NCBI RefSeq assembly: GCF_014529535.1
Contig: NW_023504022.1
Coordinates: 3,282,986-3,346,985, forward strand
Direction of reading: 5' to 3'
Length of the DNA: 64,000 nucleotides
Origin: Bradysia coprophila
Lineage: Eukaryota > Arthropoda > Insecta > Diptera > Sciaridae
Both the position numbers and the translations under genes were made by a program. The notes under the pieces were generated by a model. It worked only from the letters and a program-made list of their open reading frames with translations. It had not been told where the DNA came from and ran no database searches. Position 1 is the stretch's first letter; each line of letters opens with the position of its first letter. This document shows positions 1-12,060 of this stretch, one piece after another.

Positions 1-129
1 TTGCTAGATTTCTTCTTAAGCTTTAAGGATTTCCAAGGTTTTTATTTGGCTTTCTTCTGACTGACAAATAATTTTGCACCTCACAGACAAGAAGAAGGAA
101 AGGTGTGCAATCGTGCTAAGCAAACATCT

Positions 130-655
130 TGTTCTCTATATTCTCTGTATCATGGGCGCGCGTTAGCATAGCGCCCGTGATGCAAGTCCTATTACTAGAA
201 AAATTTTCAAAAAAAAAAATTTTTTGTCGTAGACTGCAGAACCATACAGCAAATATTGAAGTTCTACAATTCAAATACAAATCACTCCAAATTACCATTA
301 AAAAAAACGAGGCGATTAATATTTCCTTCTGGTTTAACAAGTTCCTATACATTAATAATTGCTCATGGTTCAACGAGCTATCACACGTTCTTGCAGCTTA
401 AAATTTGGCCACGCAAAAAATCTTCCAAGAAGCCCCATTTCCATACATTTTGGTCAATTTCAGTACTTTAAACGAAATGTGTCCGTGTTTCCTATCTTCT
501 AAAGTCTTCTTTAGATTTTGTTGGGGGGAACCGGCCTCGTTTCGGAGCTAGGGCTCCTCGAAGTTCCCATATAGGCCCCATATAAGAACACCTCTTAGTG
601 TGTGTGTGTGGATGAATATGGTAGAACAAATTTGTTCGCTTTTGGTAAGCTCTGC
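130..655 (+). repeat. Outer arm of composite repeat, copy A
   Basis: This block recurs in reverse complement at about 19557-20130. Shared landmarks include the GGGGGGAACCGGCC stretch near 522 and its mirror near 19690. No coding capacity is convincing. It is the outer part of a composite repeat that continues into AT-rich DNA and then a hairpin element at 1501-1757. Confidence 0.75.
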
Positions 656-1485
656 TCGCCTCAAATTTTTTCCTAAATTTAGTATTTTTTAAATTTTTAA
701 ATTTTTCAAAAATTTTTAAATTTTTAATTTTTTAAAAATTTTCTAAATTTTTTAATTTTTTTTTTAATTTTTCAAAATTTTTAAAAATTTTTAAATTTTT
801 CAAAATTTTTTAAATTTTTCAAAATTTTTTAAATTTTTCAAAATTTTTCAAATTTTAAATTTTATTTTTATTTTTTAAATTTTTCCAAATTTTTTAAATT
901 TTTTAAATTTTTCAAAACTTTTTGAATTTTTTTAACTTTTCAAAATTTTTTACATTTTTCAAAATTTTTTAAATTTTTCAAAATTTTTAAAAAATTTTTA
1001 AAGTCGAAGCATTATAATTTGATCGATTCTATTCATTTTTAAATAATTGTAGTTTTCGAAAAAATCATTTCGAAAACATTACAGTATAAAAGCTTACACA
1101 TAAGCATTAGAGCTGTTTACTCGCGGTATACCTGCGGGTAATCCGTTCAAATGCACGCTTCTAAGCTTTTATACTGTAATGTTTTCGAAATGATTTCTTC
1201 GAAAACTACAATTATTTAAAAATGAATAGAATCGATCAAATTATAATGCTCCGGCTTTAAATTTTTCAATTTTTTTTAAATTTTTCAAAATTTTTTAAAT
1301 TTTCAAATTGTTTCAAATTTTTCAAATTTTTTAAATTTTTTTAAAATTTTTCAAATTTTTCAAATTTTTCAAATTATTCAAATTTTTCAGAATTATCAAA
1401 AAAAATTCAAAATTTTCAAAGTTTTCAAATTTTTCAATTTTAATTTTTTTTTAAATTTTTCAAATTTTTTAATCTACTAATTCTT
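656..1485. repeat. AT-rich AAATTTTTC minisatellite-like tract
   Basis: This is low-complexity DNA built from variations of AAATTTTTCAAAATTTTT. It is interrupted by the palindrome at 1000-1256. The equivalent tract in copy B, reversed, lies at about 19165-19556. Confidence 0.8.
1000..1256. mobile_element. Foldback/MITE palindrome inside the AT-rich tract
   Basis: The left arm (about 1000-1095) and right arm (about 1155-1256) are near-perfect reverse complements. They share CATTATAATTTGATCGATTC and the TTTTCGAAATGATTT region around a short spacer. Copy B lacks this palindrome, so it probably inserted into copy A later. Confidence 0.75.
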
Positions 1486-1500
1486 TCAAAAGAACTGATA

Positions 1501-1757
1501 TCAGTCAAAAACACTCAAAAGAGTAAAAGTGACGCAAGTCCCTGTGCATACTTCCAAAACAACTGATATCGCTGGAGGTGACGCATTCGTAAAATTTTTT
1601 TGGTAAAATTTTGTTTCTAGAATTTCTTTGGTCAAATTTTTGCTGTTACAGTTTTTGCGTACAAGCGCAGAATGCGTCACCTCCAGCGATATCAGTTGTT
1701 TTGGAAGTATGCACAGGGACTTGCGTCACTTTTACTCTTTTGAGTGTTTTTGACTGA
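1501..1757. mobile_element. Hairpin MITE with GATATCGCTGGAGG arms (family 1)
   Basis: Inverted arms of about 100 bp begin TCAGTCAAAAACACTC and contain GACGCAAGTCCCTGTGCATA and GATATCGCTGGAGGTGACGC. A longer copy lies at 18734-19154. A related family at 15254-15772 keeps the GATATCGCTnGAGnTGACGC core. Confidence 0.8.
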
Positions 1758-2114
1758 TTTTTAGGATCACCAACACTTTATCTCCAGATTCTCCTCGGTG
1801 GTGTAGTAATTTTCAGCAAGTAGGTAGCTCTGACTAATCATTCGATATACAAAGCGTACGTGTGAAGCGAAAGTCTTATTCAAAGGTGCAATCAGATGAT
1901 TTATTTTTACGGAATTATTACATTTACACTCATATGTTATCTCTAATCAGTTATTTTGTACGTACAGCCAATGTGGTATTGGCGACGATAACATTCATTA
2001 TTGAGAACAATCGCAAAGTTTAGTTTTTTTTAGTCGAACAAACAAGCTTACGGCAGGTATCAACGCGTCAACAAAGACATTTCATTGATAACTTTTTTAC
2101 GAGACACAAATAAA
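1758..2114 (+). other. Upstream region of the scramblase gene
   Basis: About 350 bp lie between the hairpin MITE and the scramblase start codon. I see no TATA box, tRNA or repeat arm here. It presumably contains the promoter and 5' untranslated region, but no element can be named. Confidence 0.3.
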
Positions 2115-3925
2115 ATGTTGCAAGAAGATTCTGTGCGAAATCTACAGTACGATAGTGATATACGTGTTGCACAACCGACGCGAATTGATCCGATTAGTAA
2201 GAATTTTGTGCAAAATAATTAGTTCAGTGTGTTGGTTGTTGGTGTATGCTAACGTTAATAAACATGTACCACATCCGATTGGCAACTAGTCATCTAGATT
2301 TGCATCTGCGCCCCAAGTAGAAGAAGAACAGAAAACGATTTGGGATTATGTTTGTCTGGACAAAGTTACAGTCATAGCAATGTCCTCTGATGGAATTTTC
2401 ATCGATGTCGTTATCTGTTCCCAAACTAGATAAGAAATGATAGACAGGGTGACCATTCTTGTCTTTGTTAAAATGAAATGATGGTTAAGTGCTGAGTCAG
2501 ACCAGACGTGAGAGCCATTGTATTTTTTAGGAACTTAGAGTAGAGTGCGCAGCTTGGGATCAGCTTCTTCCCATCTAGCCAATCTAACATTTTCCATTTT
2601 ATCCCACAGTCTATACGGAGAGTACAACCATCACATCGCCACAATCACAGCCAAACGGTATGTAAAAGCATATTAGGGAGCGTCAGATTTTTTAACGAAA
2701 AATCCAAACGAAAACGCTAACGGTATAGGCACATTTGACAGATCAATTGAAAAATAACTAAATTCTGACTCTGCACGGATTTTAATGAATCAGAAACGCA
2801 TGATTCCAGTGGTCCCGTAAACTAATTCTTTTTCAATTAGTCTAATATAAGACTTATCGTTCGGCATACATTGCCCCAATTGAAAAAAGGATCAGTTTCC
2901 CGGACTCCTGGGATCATGCGCTTCAATGGATCTGTAAAACTTGTCTTTTCACAAAATCCGACGCTCCCTAATATGCGGTTCGTCTCTTCTATTCCTTGTA
3001 TAGACAGCAGAAAACCGCTTCCAGTCTCAACGGTTCAATTCGGCGACCCAAGGATACCAGGAGCACCATCTTTTTTACCTTCGTCGGGACTTGACTTTTT
3101 ATATGGCGTTCCGTCCATTCATATCGAGCAAACGTATGAGTTACACGAATGTATTTCCCACAGTGAACCGGTACTGTTGGTCGCTATTTTTAACTGTTAA
3201 ATCTTTCGAACAGATAGCGGATCGTCGTCGGAAAATCGATATACTGTACGGGGCCCCACCAATGAAACAATATTTGCTGCTTCAGAGAGCTCAAAGCCTA
3301 GAGACAGACTACTGTTTGGTGCGTTAAGGTGAGCTAATGATCTGATTTTTTATAGGTTTTGATAGATTTCTGGTTCGAGAGGTTTATTAAAGTGTCGCAT
3401 TCCAGACCATTTTCAATGCACCTCATCGACAAAACACACCAAGAAGCCTTATCGTTCCGTCGAAAGTTAGCCTTCGGTTTGTTATGCTGTCAACCACAGT
3501 CCATCGAAATATGGGCCCCACCAGGCGATCTATTGGGTCGGGTCAAAGAAACGTTTTCATTGTTCAACGCTGAGTTTGTGATCGAAGACTCACACGGAAA
3601 TATCATCTACCAAATAGAAGGACCTCCCAAGCTGCTGTGCTTTTGCCAAGTGCAAGAGTTACATCTGAAAGTGTTGAGTCCCGATTTCGTGTCGCAACAG
3701 GGCTCGATTACGAGGATCTGGAACACAGACATCTCGTCATTTACGCAAAATGTTTATTTTGCTGACATGAATTTGGATGTTAAATTCAAAGCTTTGTTTT
3801 TAGGAGCTGCCGTTTTGATGGTATTGCTTCTTACTGCAAGGTTTTCTACGACTTTTTCTTACATTTTCATTTTCTTTTTGTTATAGGATTACATGTTCTT
3901 TCAATCAAAGTGTTCGTGTTGCTGA
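2115..3925 (+). CDS. Phospholipid scramblase family protein
   Basis: I infer six exons from GT-AG sites and phase: 2115-2196, 2610-2657, 3004-3150, 3214-3328, 3406-3820 and 3887-3925. Together they encode 281 aa. Scramblases are single-pass membrane proteins that move phospholipids between leaflets, classically in a calcium-dependent way. Family hallmarks in order are PGAP..LPSSGLDFL (the usual PGCPPGLEYL-type entry), ENRYTV, RPFSMHLID, CCQPQSIEIWAPPG (usual CCLQ.IEV.APPG), IEGP, and a C-terminal hydrophobic segment LDVKFKALFLGAAVLM before DYMFF. Introns 3 to 5 are 63, 77 and 66 bp, as in flies. Intron 2 carries a MITE. The calcium-binding motif is degenerate: the usual acidic DADNFG-like segment reads TQNVYF. 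The Cys-rich CTRNCC segment is also missing, so this is a divergent paralogue and calcium dependence is doubtful. Family assignment is firm; exon 1 and exon 2 are less certain. Confidence 0.88.
2673..2971. mobile_element. MITE in scramblase intron 2, TA target duplication
   Basis: A 299 bp element has terminal inverted repeats TTAGGGAGCGTCAGATTTT and AAAATCCGACGCTCCCTAA, flanked by TA on both sides. It lies wholly within intron 2 and has no coding capacity. The TA duplication suggests Tc1/mariner-type mobilisation. Confidence 0.85.
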
Positions 3926-4013
3926 GAGAGACTACGTCTGGTTTAGGTTTAGGTCTTATATAGGGTTGCTCAGATTACAGTGAGATTAAACCCAAAATTT
4001 ATAATTCGTAGTA

Positions 4014-4118
4014 CAGGGCCTACCGAAACTTGCCGAAATTTACCGAATATTTACGAAACATAAATTCGGTAAAATTTGGGAAAAATTAAGTAAATGAATG
4101 TACCAATAATAGGCCCTG
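4014..4118. mobile_element. Short hAT-type MITE (CAGGGCCTA ends)
   Basis: A 105 bp element starts CAGGGCCTACC and ends ATAGGCCCTG. The flanking 8 bp are TCGTAGTA and TCGTAATA, a duplication with one change. The ends match those of the 1.7 kb element at 35317-37034. Confidence 0.7.
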
Positions 4119-4232
4119 TCGTAATAGGAAGATTGCGACCTTTATTTGTAATTTATAAGTTGAAAACTATAAGCACTTTCGGTTTACAAAATGTATGAAG
4201 AGTACACTTATGAATTACAAGTGAAAATCACA

Positions 4233-5790
4233 ATCCCAACAAAAATCTCTTCGAGAAAAGTGTGACGCAGTCTTTGAAATACAATTTCTAAAATGAATGA
4301 TATCGCTAGAGTTGACGCTTTCAGCTTCGTTACGCAAAAATTAAATTTTACACCCAATTAGTTCAAACAAGCTGGCTTAGGTTTTCTCATCATCTGCCAA
4401 ATAATTTTTACAAAAAAAAATTTTGACTGGAAACAACCAAAATTTTACCAAAAAAGTCTGCGTCGAATGTGGCAAATGTTCAGGAACAGACCAGCAAGAA
4501 AATTTATCTGCCACATGACGAAATTTGATAAAATTCGAAAATTTGACGAAATTCGAAAATTTGACGAAATTCGAAAATTTGACGAAATTCGAAAATTTGA
4601 CGAAATTCGAAAATTTGACGAAATTTGACAAAATTCGAAAATTTGACGAAATTTGACAAAATTCGAAAATTTGACGAAATTCGAAAATTTGATGAAATTC
4701 GAAAATTTGACGAAATTCGAAAATTTGACAAAATTTGACGAAATTTGACGAAATTTGACGAAATTTGACGAAATTCGAAAATTTGACGAAATTTGACGAA
4801 ATTCGAAAATTTGACGAAAGTAATTCTCTATCTGCCACCATTCAAGAAATATCTCCAAAACCCCAATTGACCCACCCATTTCCAACTTTCGAAATTTTTC
4901 ACATATGCCCCTCTGTTCTACTCGTAAAACTCTGAGACTTTGCCGAAGAAAGTAACTCTCTATCTGTCACCATTCAAGAAATACCTCTAAAAACATAATT
5001 GACCCAGCCATTTCCAACTTTCGACATTTTTCACATATGCCCCTCTGTTCTACTCGTAAAACTCTGAGACTTTGCCGAAGAAAGTAATTCTCTATCTCTC
5101 ATAACCCAAAAAAATATTAGTCCTTTCATCCTACGCTCGAGTAGCTCAAAATTTGGTCACTCTAATCACTCTAGCTCAAACGAATCTGCCCCGATTTTTT
5201 TAATTATTTTTTTGTTCGAATCGTGTTACGAATACCTTTCATTTGATGGGTCACACGCCTCTGTAGGTTTCAATACAGCTAAGCTACAGCCGAAAACGCG
5301 TTCCCTACCCTCGAAAACCACACTCAGAAACCACTTCGAGGCCAATAAAACAAAATTCTGGTTTTTCCTGGGGTAATGGCGTACCACATTTTCATTTTTA
5401 TGCCCACCCTGAGGTTCCTGCAAAATTTCATGGAGATTGGCTGACTAGTTTCCGAGATCGACCGTCGATAGATAGACAGATAGATAGAAACATACAGAGT
5501 AAGTTGAAAGATTTTGATTGTTTGGAAAACGTTAATTTGGTGCATTTTCTATCAAAATGACCAACTTCAAAACGATGTATCTCCGGCAATTTTAAAGTTA
5601 CATAGTCGAGTGATAGCTCGTTTTGCTCGTATTTGAAGCGCGAATAAGGTAGAATAGGATTTGTGGTAATACGGGCCAAAGGAAAGAAACTTAAATTCTT
5701 GCCTATATATAGTTGCCGCGTCTCAAAAAAATTTCTTCGTTCTTTTTTTGGAAGTTAGACTGCGTCTCCCCAAAATCACATCACTGATTG
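4233..5790 (+). repeat. Composite repeat family 2, copy C
   Basis: Parts in order are: a left hairpin arm (4233-4510) matching the first half of the MITE at 15254-15772; an 18 bp minisatellite (4516-4820); two tandem copies of an about 131 bp block containing AATTCTCTATCTGCCACC or close variants (4825-5095); and a roughly 700 bp tail with an ACAGATAGATAG tract. The same order recurs in the same orientation at 15254-16805. The right hairpin arm is missing here. Confidence 0.8.
4516..4820. repeat. 18 bp minisatellite TTCGAAAATTTGACGAAA
   Basis: About 16-17 tandem or interspersed copies of TTCGAAAATTTGACGAAA and the shorter TTTGACGAAA. The array produces long reading frames on the minus strand (FEFRQI repeats) that I do not accept as genes. 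A shorter array of the same unit lies at 15840-15985. Confidence 0.9.
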
Positions 5791-7200
5791 CTGATATGTA
5801 GGCAATTAATATTACAGACACTTTTTCGATTTGAGGAACTATGAACTTTCGATTTACCAATTTAGCCATTTGTCTGTGTTATGTCTGCTATAGTCTGGTT
5901 TATAGCTCTGCTCCTAGCATGAACACAAAACTGACAACTGTCAAATTTGGAGACGTTGGTGATAAGAGCTGCCGCCTAAGATTGTTTGTATGTTTTAACT
6001 CATACAACGAAAACAAGTCTATCTTTACGAAATAAACGTGGTGCCGGCTGGTTGCCTACTTAGATTAATTAACGATATTCTCATATCATCGTATGGATTG
6101 AAATTTATTTTTAAGCCAAGCCGGCCGGTGAAATAAAATTTTGACACAAAATGTATGGGCCATCTGTCAAAATTTTCAGCTCGTGCGGGAAAATGTATGA
6201 GAATTTCACTTCACCGACTGGTTGTCGACAGTCTACTTGACTTTAAGTTCATTTTTCATCCATTGATTCACCCCAAATTCAAATTCTGAAGGTTCACTTA
6301 CGGCGTGTGAATTGTGTGTGAGCTTGTTTCCGAGTGATAGAAGTTCATTTTTTGTTGTTGTGTCACATTGTACATACAAAACAGAGTAATTTCATGAACA
6401 GTGTTGCTTGCGTCGTAATGTCTGATTTTATCTTAAAACAAAAATTTATTTTACGCCCTGATTTGGTATAGCTGGCACTTTTTTGTTTGTTTTGAAACTG
6501 CATATCATGTTCCACGTAATTTGCTATGAATGTCGCTGTGGCACACTTTTTGTTGCATTTTTTTTTGTACATTCACAAATTGTATGCAATCTCGAATGAA
6601 CATCGGATTGTATGATACAAAATATACAATCTGCCAGCACTATTCGTTAGATACAATCAGTTTTGACAATTGAACAAATTGTTGTTACACGGGAGCAGGT
6701 ATCAACGTGGAAACCAAGGCTGTAAACTTTGGAGAGGTCATGGAGATCGCCATTTTATGTATATATGTGGGTTGGGTATCCATACACACCTTTTACACTC
6801 ACCACACCATGAAAACACTGAATAACAAGCGTCAAAAGTTATCGGAAACCACACTTTATTAGTTATCTCTCAGCAGATCTTGTAAACAGGTCTAGGGATG
6901 GAAACGGTGTTTTGCTTAATAATGGACATTCCCTGTGTTTGTACGTATTATTCTCAACGAGAGAAATTTGACGAAGCGGAGATAACTCTCCGTATCAAAG
7001 ATGAATGTGTGTGTGTAACACATCGAACACGTATTTTCGGTTTCTTTTTTATCTCCATTCTTCTTCTATATATTTAAGTTTAACCTTGAACGATGTGCAG
7101 CGATTTATTTATGTGTACAAATGCGACAGAAATTCTTTGCATTCGTTTTTGTTGTTTGTGTATTTCATGGTGTGGCTAGTGTGAAATTTTGTATACTGTA
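5791..7200. other. Intergenic region without a confident gene
   Basis: This 1.4 kb contains fragments of dispersed repeats. Examples are an inverted GCCGGCTGG/CCGGCCGG pair near 6045-6130 and one end of the AAGGCTGTA..TTTGG.GAGGTCA family near 6705-6750, whose complete copy is at 33399-33584. A 64-codon frame at 5841-6032 begins with a signal-peptide-like run (NLAICLCYVCYSLVYS) but has no recognised domain. Confidence 0.4.
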
Positions 7201-10176
7201 CAGCCGTTGAAAAGTGAAAACTAACATGTTTTCTGTTTTGGGACTAGTTTTGGGTTGAATTGTGGGACAAAAATACTTAATTTAATGAACAACAGTGGCG
7301 CTAGTTGTCCAGCAAAGTTTTTATTCAATAAAATTCTGACACTTTTGATTCGGGGTGCTCACATTCGCACCAAAAAAAATTCAAACGAGCAGTTAACAAA
7401 ATCGAGAACATAAATGTACACATTTTTTGCGATGCTGACCCTTCCCAAGAATTGTTGACATTGTATCTTGAAATACACACAATATCCTCATATTTATTTC
7501 TGAAATTTAAAGTAAAATTGTGAAATCTTGATGCATTGGAATTGAAGCTGCTGGTCACATTTTTAAATGGTACGGTAATGAGCAGCCAAAATTCAAATGT
7601 CAGAACCACTGTTCGCGTAGTATTGTTCTCGCATTCATTACTCTTGTGTCAATTTGATTCGGTTGTGATGTGAGAAAATTTCTGCTAAACTTTGTGCATT
7701 ATTCGCGATTTTTAAGTGCGTTAAACATTGCAAATATTTTTGTGAACGGCTAAAAGTGTTGAGGAAATTTCGGAAATATACGTGTGTGGAAGATACACAT
7801 CAAAACATTGCTGTCGGTTTCAAATTTTAACATCCACAGCCAATGTTTTGATCGTGTTTTCCCATACAAATGATACGAAAGGTGAAATAATAAATTAACT
7901 AAGTATTTGGTCGCGGTTAATTGCTAATAATTTCTATTTTCTAATCGAAAATCTTTAAATCGAAGATTTTGACTTCGGAGGAATTTTATGCTTTTGATGT
8001 GGTCAGAAATAATCAATAAATTATTTGCTTTTCTTCATCTGAAAAGGTTTTTTTTATCAAATTTTCCTTCAAATCAAGATAAAGCAGCTGCCGGTTGTTA
8101 GACGAGTTTAAGTTCATCAATCCTCTACGTTTTAGTAATCGAGGTTTTGTTGATGTGGTGAAAATAATGATTCAATTATTGCTAATTTCGTGTGAATGCG
8201 ATAATTTTTGAACGGTTCCCTTAAAAGATGGAGAAACAACTTAAAAAATGAAAGATCTCTCTTCTTGACACCCAAGATTCTCGCTTGGTTAAAAAAAATT
8301 GCCTTTGTTAAATGTCAAAATTAGCCCCTTTCCAGGTCAGTAAGTAAATAAGTAAGGGCAACTTTTTTAGTTTTATCTGGTTTTCGGCCGTTTACATGAA
8401 AAATTACTTGTGTACCAGTTTGGGACGATTGATCTGAGGCACTTTCGCTTGTGGACCTTGCTCTGCCCAAACTACAGCTCGTGAAATTGCCTCTAATCAG
8501 TCGTCCAAAACAGCGACAAATAACTAATTACTTCAACAGTAAAAATTGGTAAGGAAAGAATTGTCAAGGTTGTAAGCTTTTGGGAAGATCTGCGTGACTT
8601 GAAAATTCACATCATAACGGCGACGAGAATCTTCACGCCCCATTGTATCGTCAACCACGTATTGAGAGCAACACTGAGTGTGTTATAATCGCTACACGTG
8701 TATTGACTGAATTGATCACAGTCATGAGATTTTGGTCGATCAAAAAAATAATTTAGAAATGGGTCCCTTCGTTTCTTTATGCTGCATAGTGAAATAACCA
8801 AGGTGTAAGTTGACTTTATCAGTGCAGCTGTACCTACCGCGGTATAGTACTTTCTCATAAACGTTGTCATGCTTTTGGTAGAACTATACGGTTGATTGAT
8901 TCTGTTCGAAAATCTCTAACATCACGAAAATCGTTCATATCACTTGCTATAAATGCGTTCCTGTTCCTAGTCTATTTTGATAAATCATTATTCAGCTGTT
9001 ATGAACTTTGTATTACTAAAAACTCCCAGATAATGAAAAGTCTGATGACTTGAAAGGGATCTCGCTGTCAACTACAAACGTCCTCATTTAAGACTTGATC
9101 TTTTGATAGTAGGAACTTCTTAGAACACAAACCGAACATTCGAATAGCATGCATCGATTTGCTAGGCTCTTGTTTTCGGTGAGAGATACTAACTGTTGAT
9201 ATCAGTGTACAGTTCATATAAAATGCTGATGCACATTTCCATGTGTTATTAAATATTTCGAAAATATTGACGCACACAGAGACTCAAAAAGCTTCTTGAA
9301 CAAGATAACTTTCTTATGAAAATTTGATAAAAAAAACCTTTTTAGATGAAGAAAAACAAATAATTTATTTCTGACCACATCAAAAGCATAAAATTCCTCC
9401 GAAGTCAAATTCTTCGATTTAAAGATTTTCGATTAGAAAATAGAAATTATTAGCAATTAACCGCGACCAAATACTTAGTTAATTTATTAATTCACTTTTC
9501 GTATCATTTGTATGGGAAAACACGATCAAAACATTGGCTGTGGATGTTAAAATTTGAAACCGACAGCAATGTTTTGATGTGTATCTTCCACACACGTATA
9601 TTTCCGAAATTTCCTCAACACTTTTAGCCGTTCACAAAAATATTTGCAATGTTTAACGCACTTAAAAATCGCGAATAATGCACAAAGTTTAGCAGAAATT
9701 TTCTCACATCACAACCGAATCAAATTGACACAAGAATAATGAATGCGAGAACAATACTACGCGAACAGTGGTTCTGACATTTGAATTTTGGCTGCTCATT
9801 ACCGTACCATTTAAAAATGTGACCAGCAGCTTCAATTCCAATGCATCAAGATTTCACAATTTTACTTTAAATTTCAGAAATAAATATGAGGATATTGTGT
9901 GTATTTCAAGATACAATGTCAACAATTCTTGGGAAGGGTCAGCATCGCAAAAAATGTGTACATTTATGTTCTCGACTTTATTAACTGCTCGTTTGAATTT
10001 TTTATGGTGCGAATGTGAGCACCCCGAATCAAAAGTGTAAGAATTTTATTGAATAAAAACTTTGCTGGACAACTAGCGCCACTGTTGTTCATTAAATTAA
10101 GTATTTTTGTCCCACAATTCAACCCAAAACTAGTCCCAAAACAGAAAACATGTTAGTTTTCACTTTTCAACGGCTG
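7201..10176. mobile_element. 3.0 kb element with ~865 bp terminal inverted repeats
   Basis: The element begins CAGCCGTTGAAAAGTG and ends CACTTTTCAACGGCTG, with TA on each side (7199-7200 and 10177-10178). The arms span about 7201-8068 and 9316-10176 and are nearly identical over their length. The 1.25 kb centre has no transposase-like frame. It includes a diverged copy (8365-8525) of the palindrome at 10816-11053. A 94-codon frame is mirrored in both arms, as expected from the inverted repeat. A third, internally deleted copy of the left arm begins near 63349 and runs off the window. TA flanks suggest a Tc1/mariner-like non-autonomous element. Confidence 0.85.
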
Positions 10177-10178
10177 TA

Positions 10179-10815
10179 ATTTCGTGGTTTCAAACCATCT
10201 GTTTAATCTCCCTGAAGTTGCCATCGTTGGCGGAAACAATACAAACTCAACTACTTTTTGTTACACATGTAGCGAAAGCAATTAAAGCTTTGCACAACGT
10301 AAGTGCGCCTCAGAATTTGAATTTTTGAGTGAATCAGCAGATGAGAAATAAATTTCAACGCAATGAAAATACAGCCCATATACGACGCTGCATTTGATAA
10401 TTTTAATTTACAATTTTAAGCGGACTTCTGCGGCTGTCAATTAAGTCATTACTAAATCTAAATACAACTTACACATTAAAACACAGTACCGAAAACCCTT
10501 TTTGAGTGAGTAATACAAGTGTGTGACGGCTGCGGGCGTAAGAGCAGAAAAAAATCATGTACGCAAGGTTCTGAACAGGTCTTTGCTGGGTCTGCTGTAA
10601 CCTAGTGTAAATTTTTGACTTCACCAGGCTTCGTTTCTAGCTAGCTTATAAAAACGTATTGTCAGAGAAATGATAACAGGTGGCGCTGTCTACTGTTGTA
10701 CATTATTAGTATTGAGATAACCAACACGAAAAACAGTAATTCACGCCGTAAGTGTGCCTAAAATTTGAATTTTAAGTGAACGATTCGATGAAAAAGTGAA
10801 CCGAAAAATACATTT
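10179..10815. other. Intergenic repeat fragments
   Basis: No gene was seen. Near 10661 the sequence CAGAGAAATGATAACAGG matches the end of the hAT-type MITE at 62702-63044, so a solo end is likely. Two short blocks (about 10285-10345 and 10740-10795) resemble each other and an inverted block at 6240-6335. Confidence 0.4.
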
Positions 10816-11053
10816 TCATGTGTCTGGGCCGAAAATGAGGGAGTTTCGAGATTTTTCTCGGGTTTTCGATCCCTTACATGAAATTTTTTTTTGAGTATCT
10901 GTTTTGGACGTTTGATTTTAGGCACTTTCGCACAACTCGCAAAATTGCCTAAAATCAAACGTCCAAAACAGATACTCAAATAACTATTTCATGTAAGGGG
11001 TCGAAAACCCGAGAAAAATCTCGAAACTCCCTCATTTTCGGCCCCGACACATG
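10816..11053. mobile_element. Palindromic MITE
   Basis: The arms are near-exact reverse complements around a loop at 10925-10945. They share GGCCGAAAATGAGGGAG, TTTCTCGGGTTTTCGA and GTCCAAAACAGATACTCAAA. No coding capacity. Confidence 0.8.
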
Positions 11054-11094
11054 AAAATAACTACTTTATGCCAAATACTGCGAAAATTTGTATT

Positions 11095-11245
11095 TTCGGT
11101 CCTCAAATGGTGACCGAAAGTAAAAAAATTCAGGCCTTGGGCCGAAAGTAAATGTCACTGTCATCATTTTACTTTCGCCCCGTGGGCTTGCGTATTTGCG
11201 GGCCGAAAGTAAATGTCACTGTCATCATTTTACTTTCGGTCATCA
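11095..11245. repeat. Direct repeats of GGGCCGAAAGTAAATGTCAC
   Basis: Two direct copies of GGGCCGAAAGTAAATGTCAC, each followed by TGTCATCATTTTACTTTCG, lie about 60 bp apart. CGAAAGTAAA/TTTACTTTCG half-sites recur near 11550, 13112 and 61905. Confidence 0.7.
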
Positions 11246-11639
11246 TATGTCTCGAAAACACATGTTCACTTGATTGAAAGTACGCATTGAGTGTAGTGTT
11301 GTGTTGACGATAGCCAAATGTTTTGTGAGCAAGTGAATGTATGTTTACAGTAATTTCATTTGTTAAATTGTTTTTATTTTTATACCAGGGGGCTGCCGCC
11401 CCCTAGACCTCCGCGCTTTTCGGCATTTTGGTGTTTCTACAGCAAATTTTGTTGATAACTCAACAGTTTAATTAAAATTATGTTTTGTTTCGGACCGAAA
11501 ATACAAATCTTCCGCAGTATTTGGCATAAAAAATAGTACGCATCACTCGGGGCAAAAGTAAAAAAATTCAAATCGTGTGATTGCCGCCCTTGCCTTCCGG
11601 CGCGGGCTGCAAACTTCACACGTTTGAATTTTTAGCCCC

Positions 11640-12060
11640 GTACGAAGTACGAAGGGGCTTATAGGATTACGATGCCGTGTGTAATTGATGGAATTCGAAG
11701 CAGACGGTAAGGGCAAAGTGTTTGCCTATGTTTATAGATGACGAATCCGCAATAAAAATTTGGGCCGTCTGTCCGTCTGTCCGTCTGTCCGTCTGTCCGT
11801 CACGTCGATATCTTGAGTAAATCAAATCCGATTTCAAAAATTTTTTTTCCCTGAAAGATAGTCAAAATAGTGAGGCTAAGTTCGAAGATGGGCATATTCG
11901 GGTCAGCCCTTCGTGAGTTAGGGCCACCTAAGTGATTTAAGGTCTTTTGGTGATATTTATGGCAAAATAAACGATGGAAATGTAAATGACACGGCAAATG
12001 ATAGGTATTGTCAATACCAATCCAGGAAAAAAAAGTTTTTTAAAATCGGGTGAGTGGACC
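11640..12060. repeat. Repeat head with CCGTCTGT tandem tract
   Basis: The block opens with CCCCGTACGAAGTACGAAGGGG and carries a short tandem run of CCGTCTGT units at 11768-11802. It leads directly into the 147 bp satellite. A matching CGTACGGGGCTTCGTA segment follows the satellite at about 12908, so head and tail bracket the array. Confidence 0.6.

Noticed and set aside
4377-4885. Minus-strand frames full of FRQIFEF and FVKFSNF repeats
   Set aside because: These are produced by the TTCGAAAATTTGACGAAA minisatellite in a noncoding composite repeat; the second copy of the repeat does not preserve the frame length.
5841-6035. 64-codon secreted peptide
   Set aside because: The signal-like start is suggestive, but there is no conserved domain, no cysteine pattern and no splice context, so it was kept only as a remark.
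7325-7609. 94-codon frame also present inverted at 9768-10040
   Set aside because: Its apparent conservation is explained by the inverted arms of one element. It has no domain, and the copy at 63.4 kb deletes part of it.
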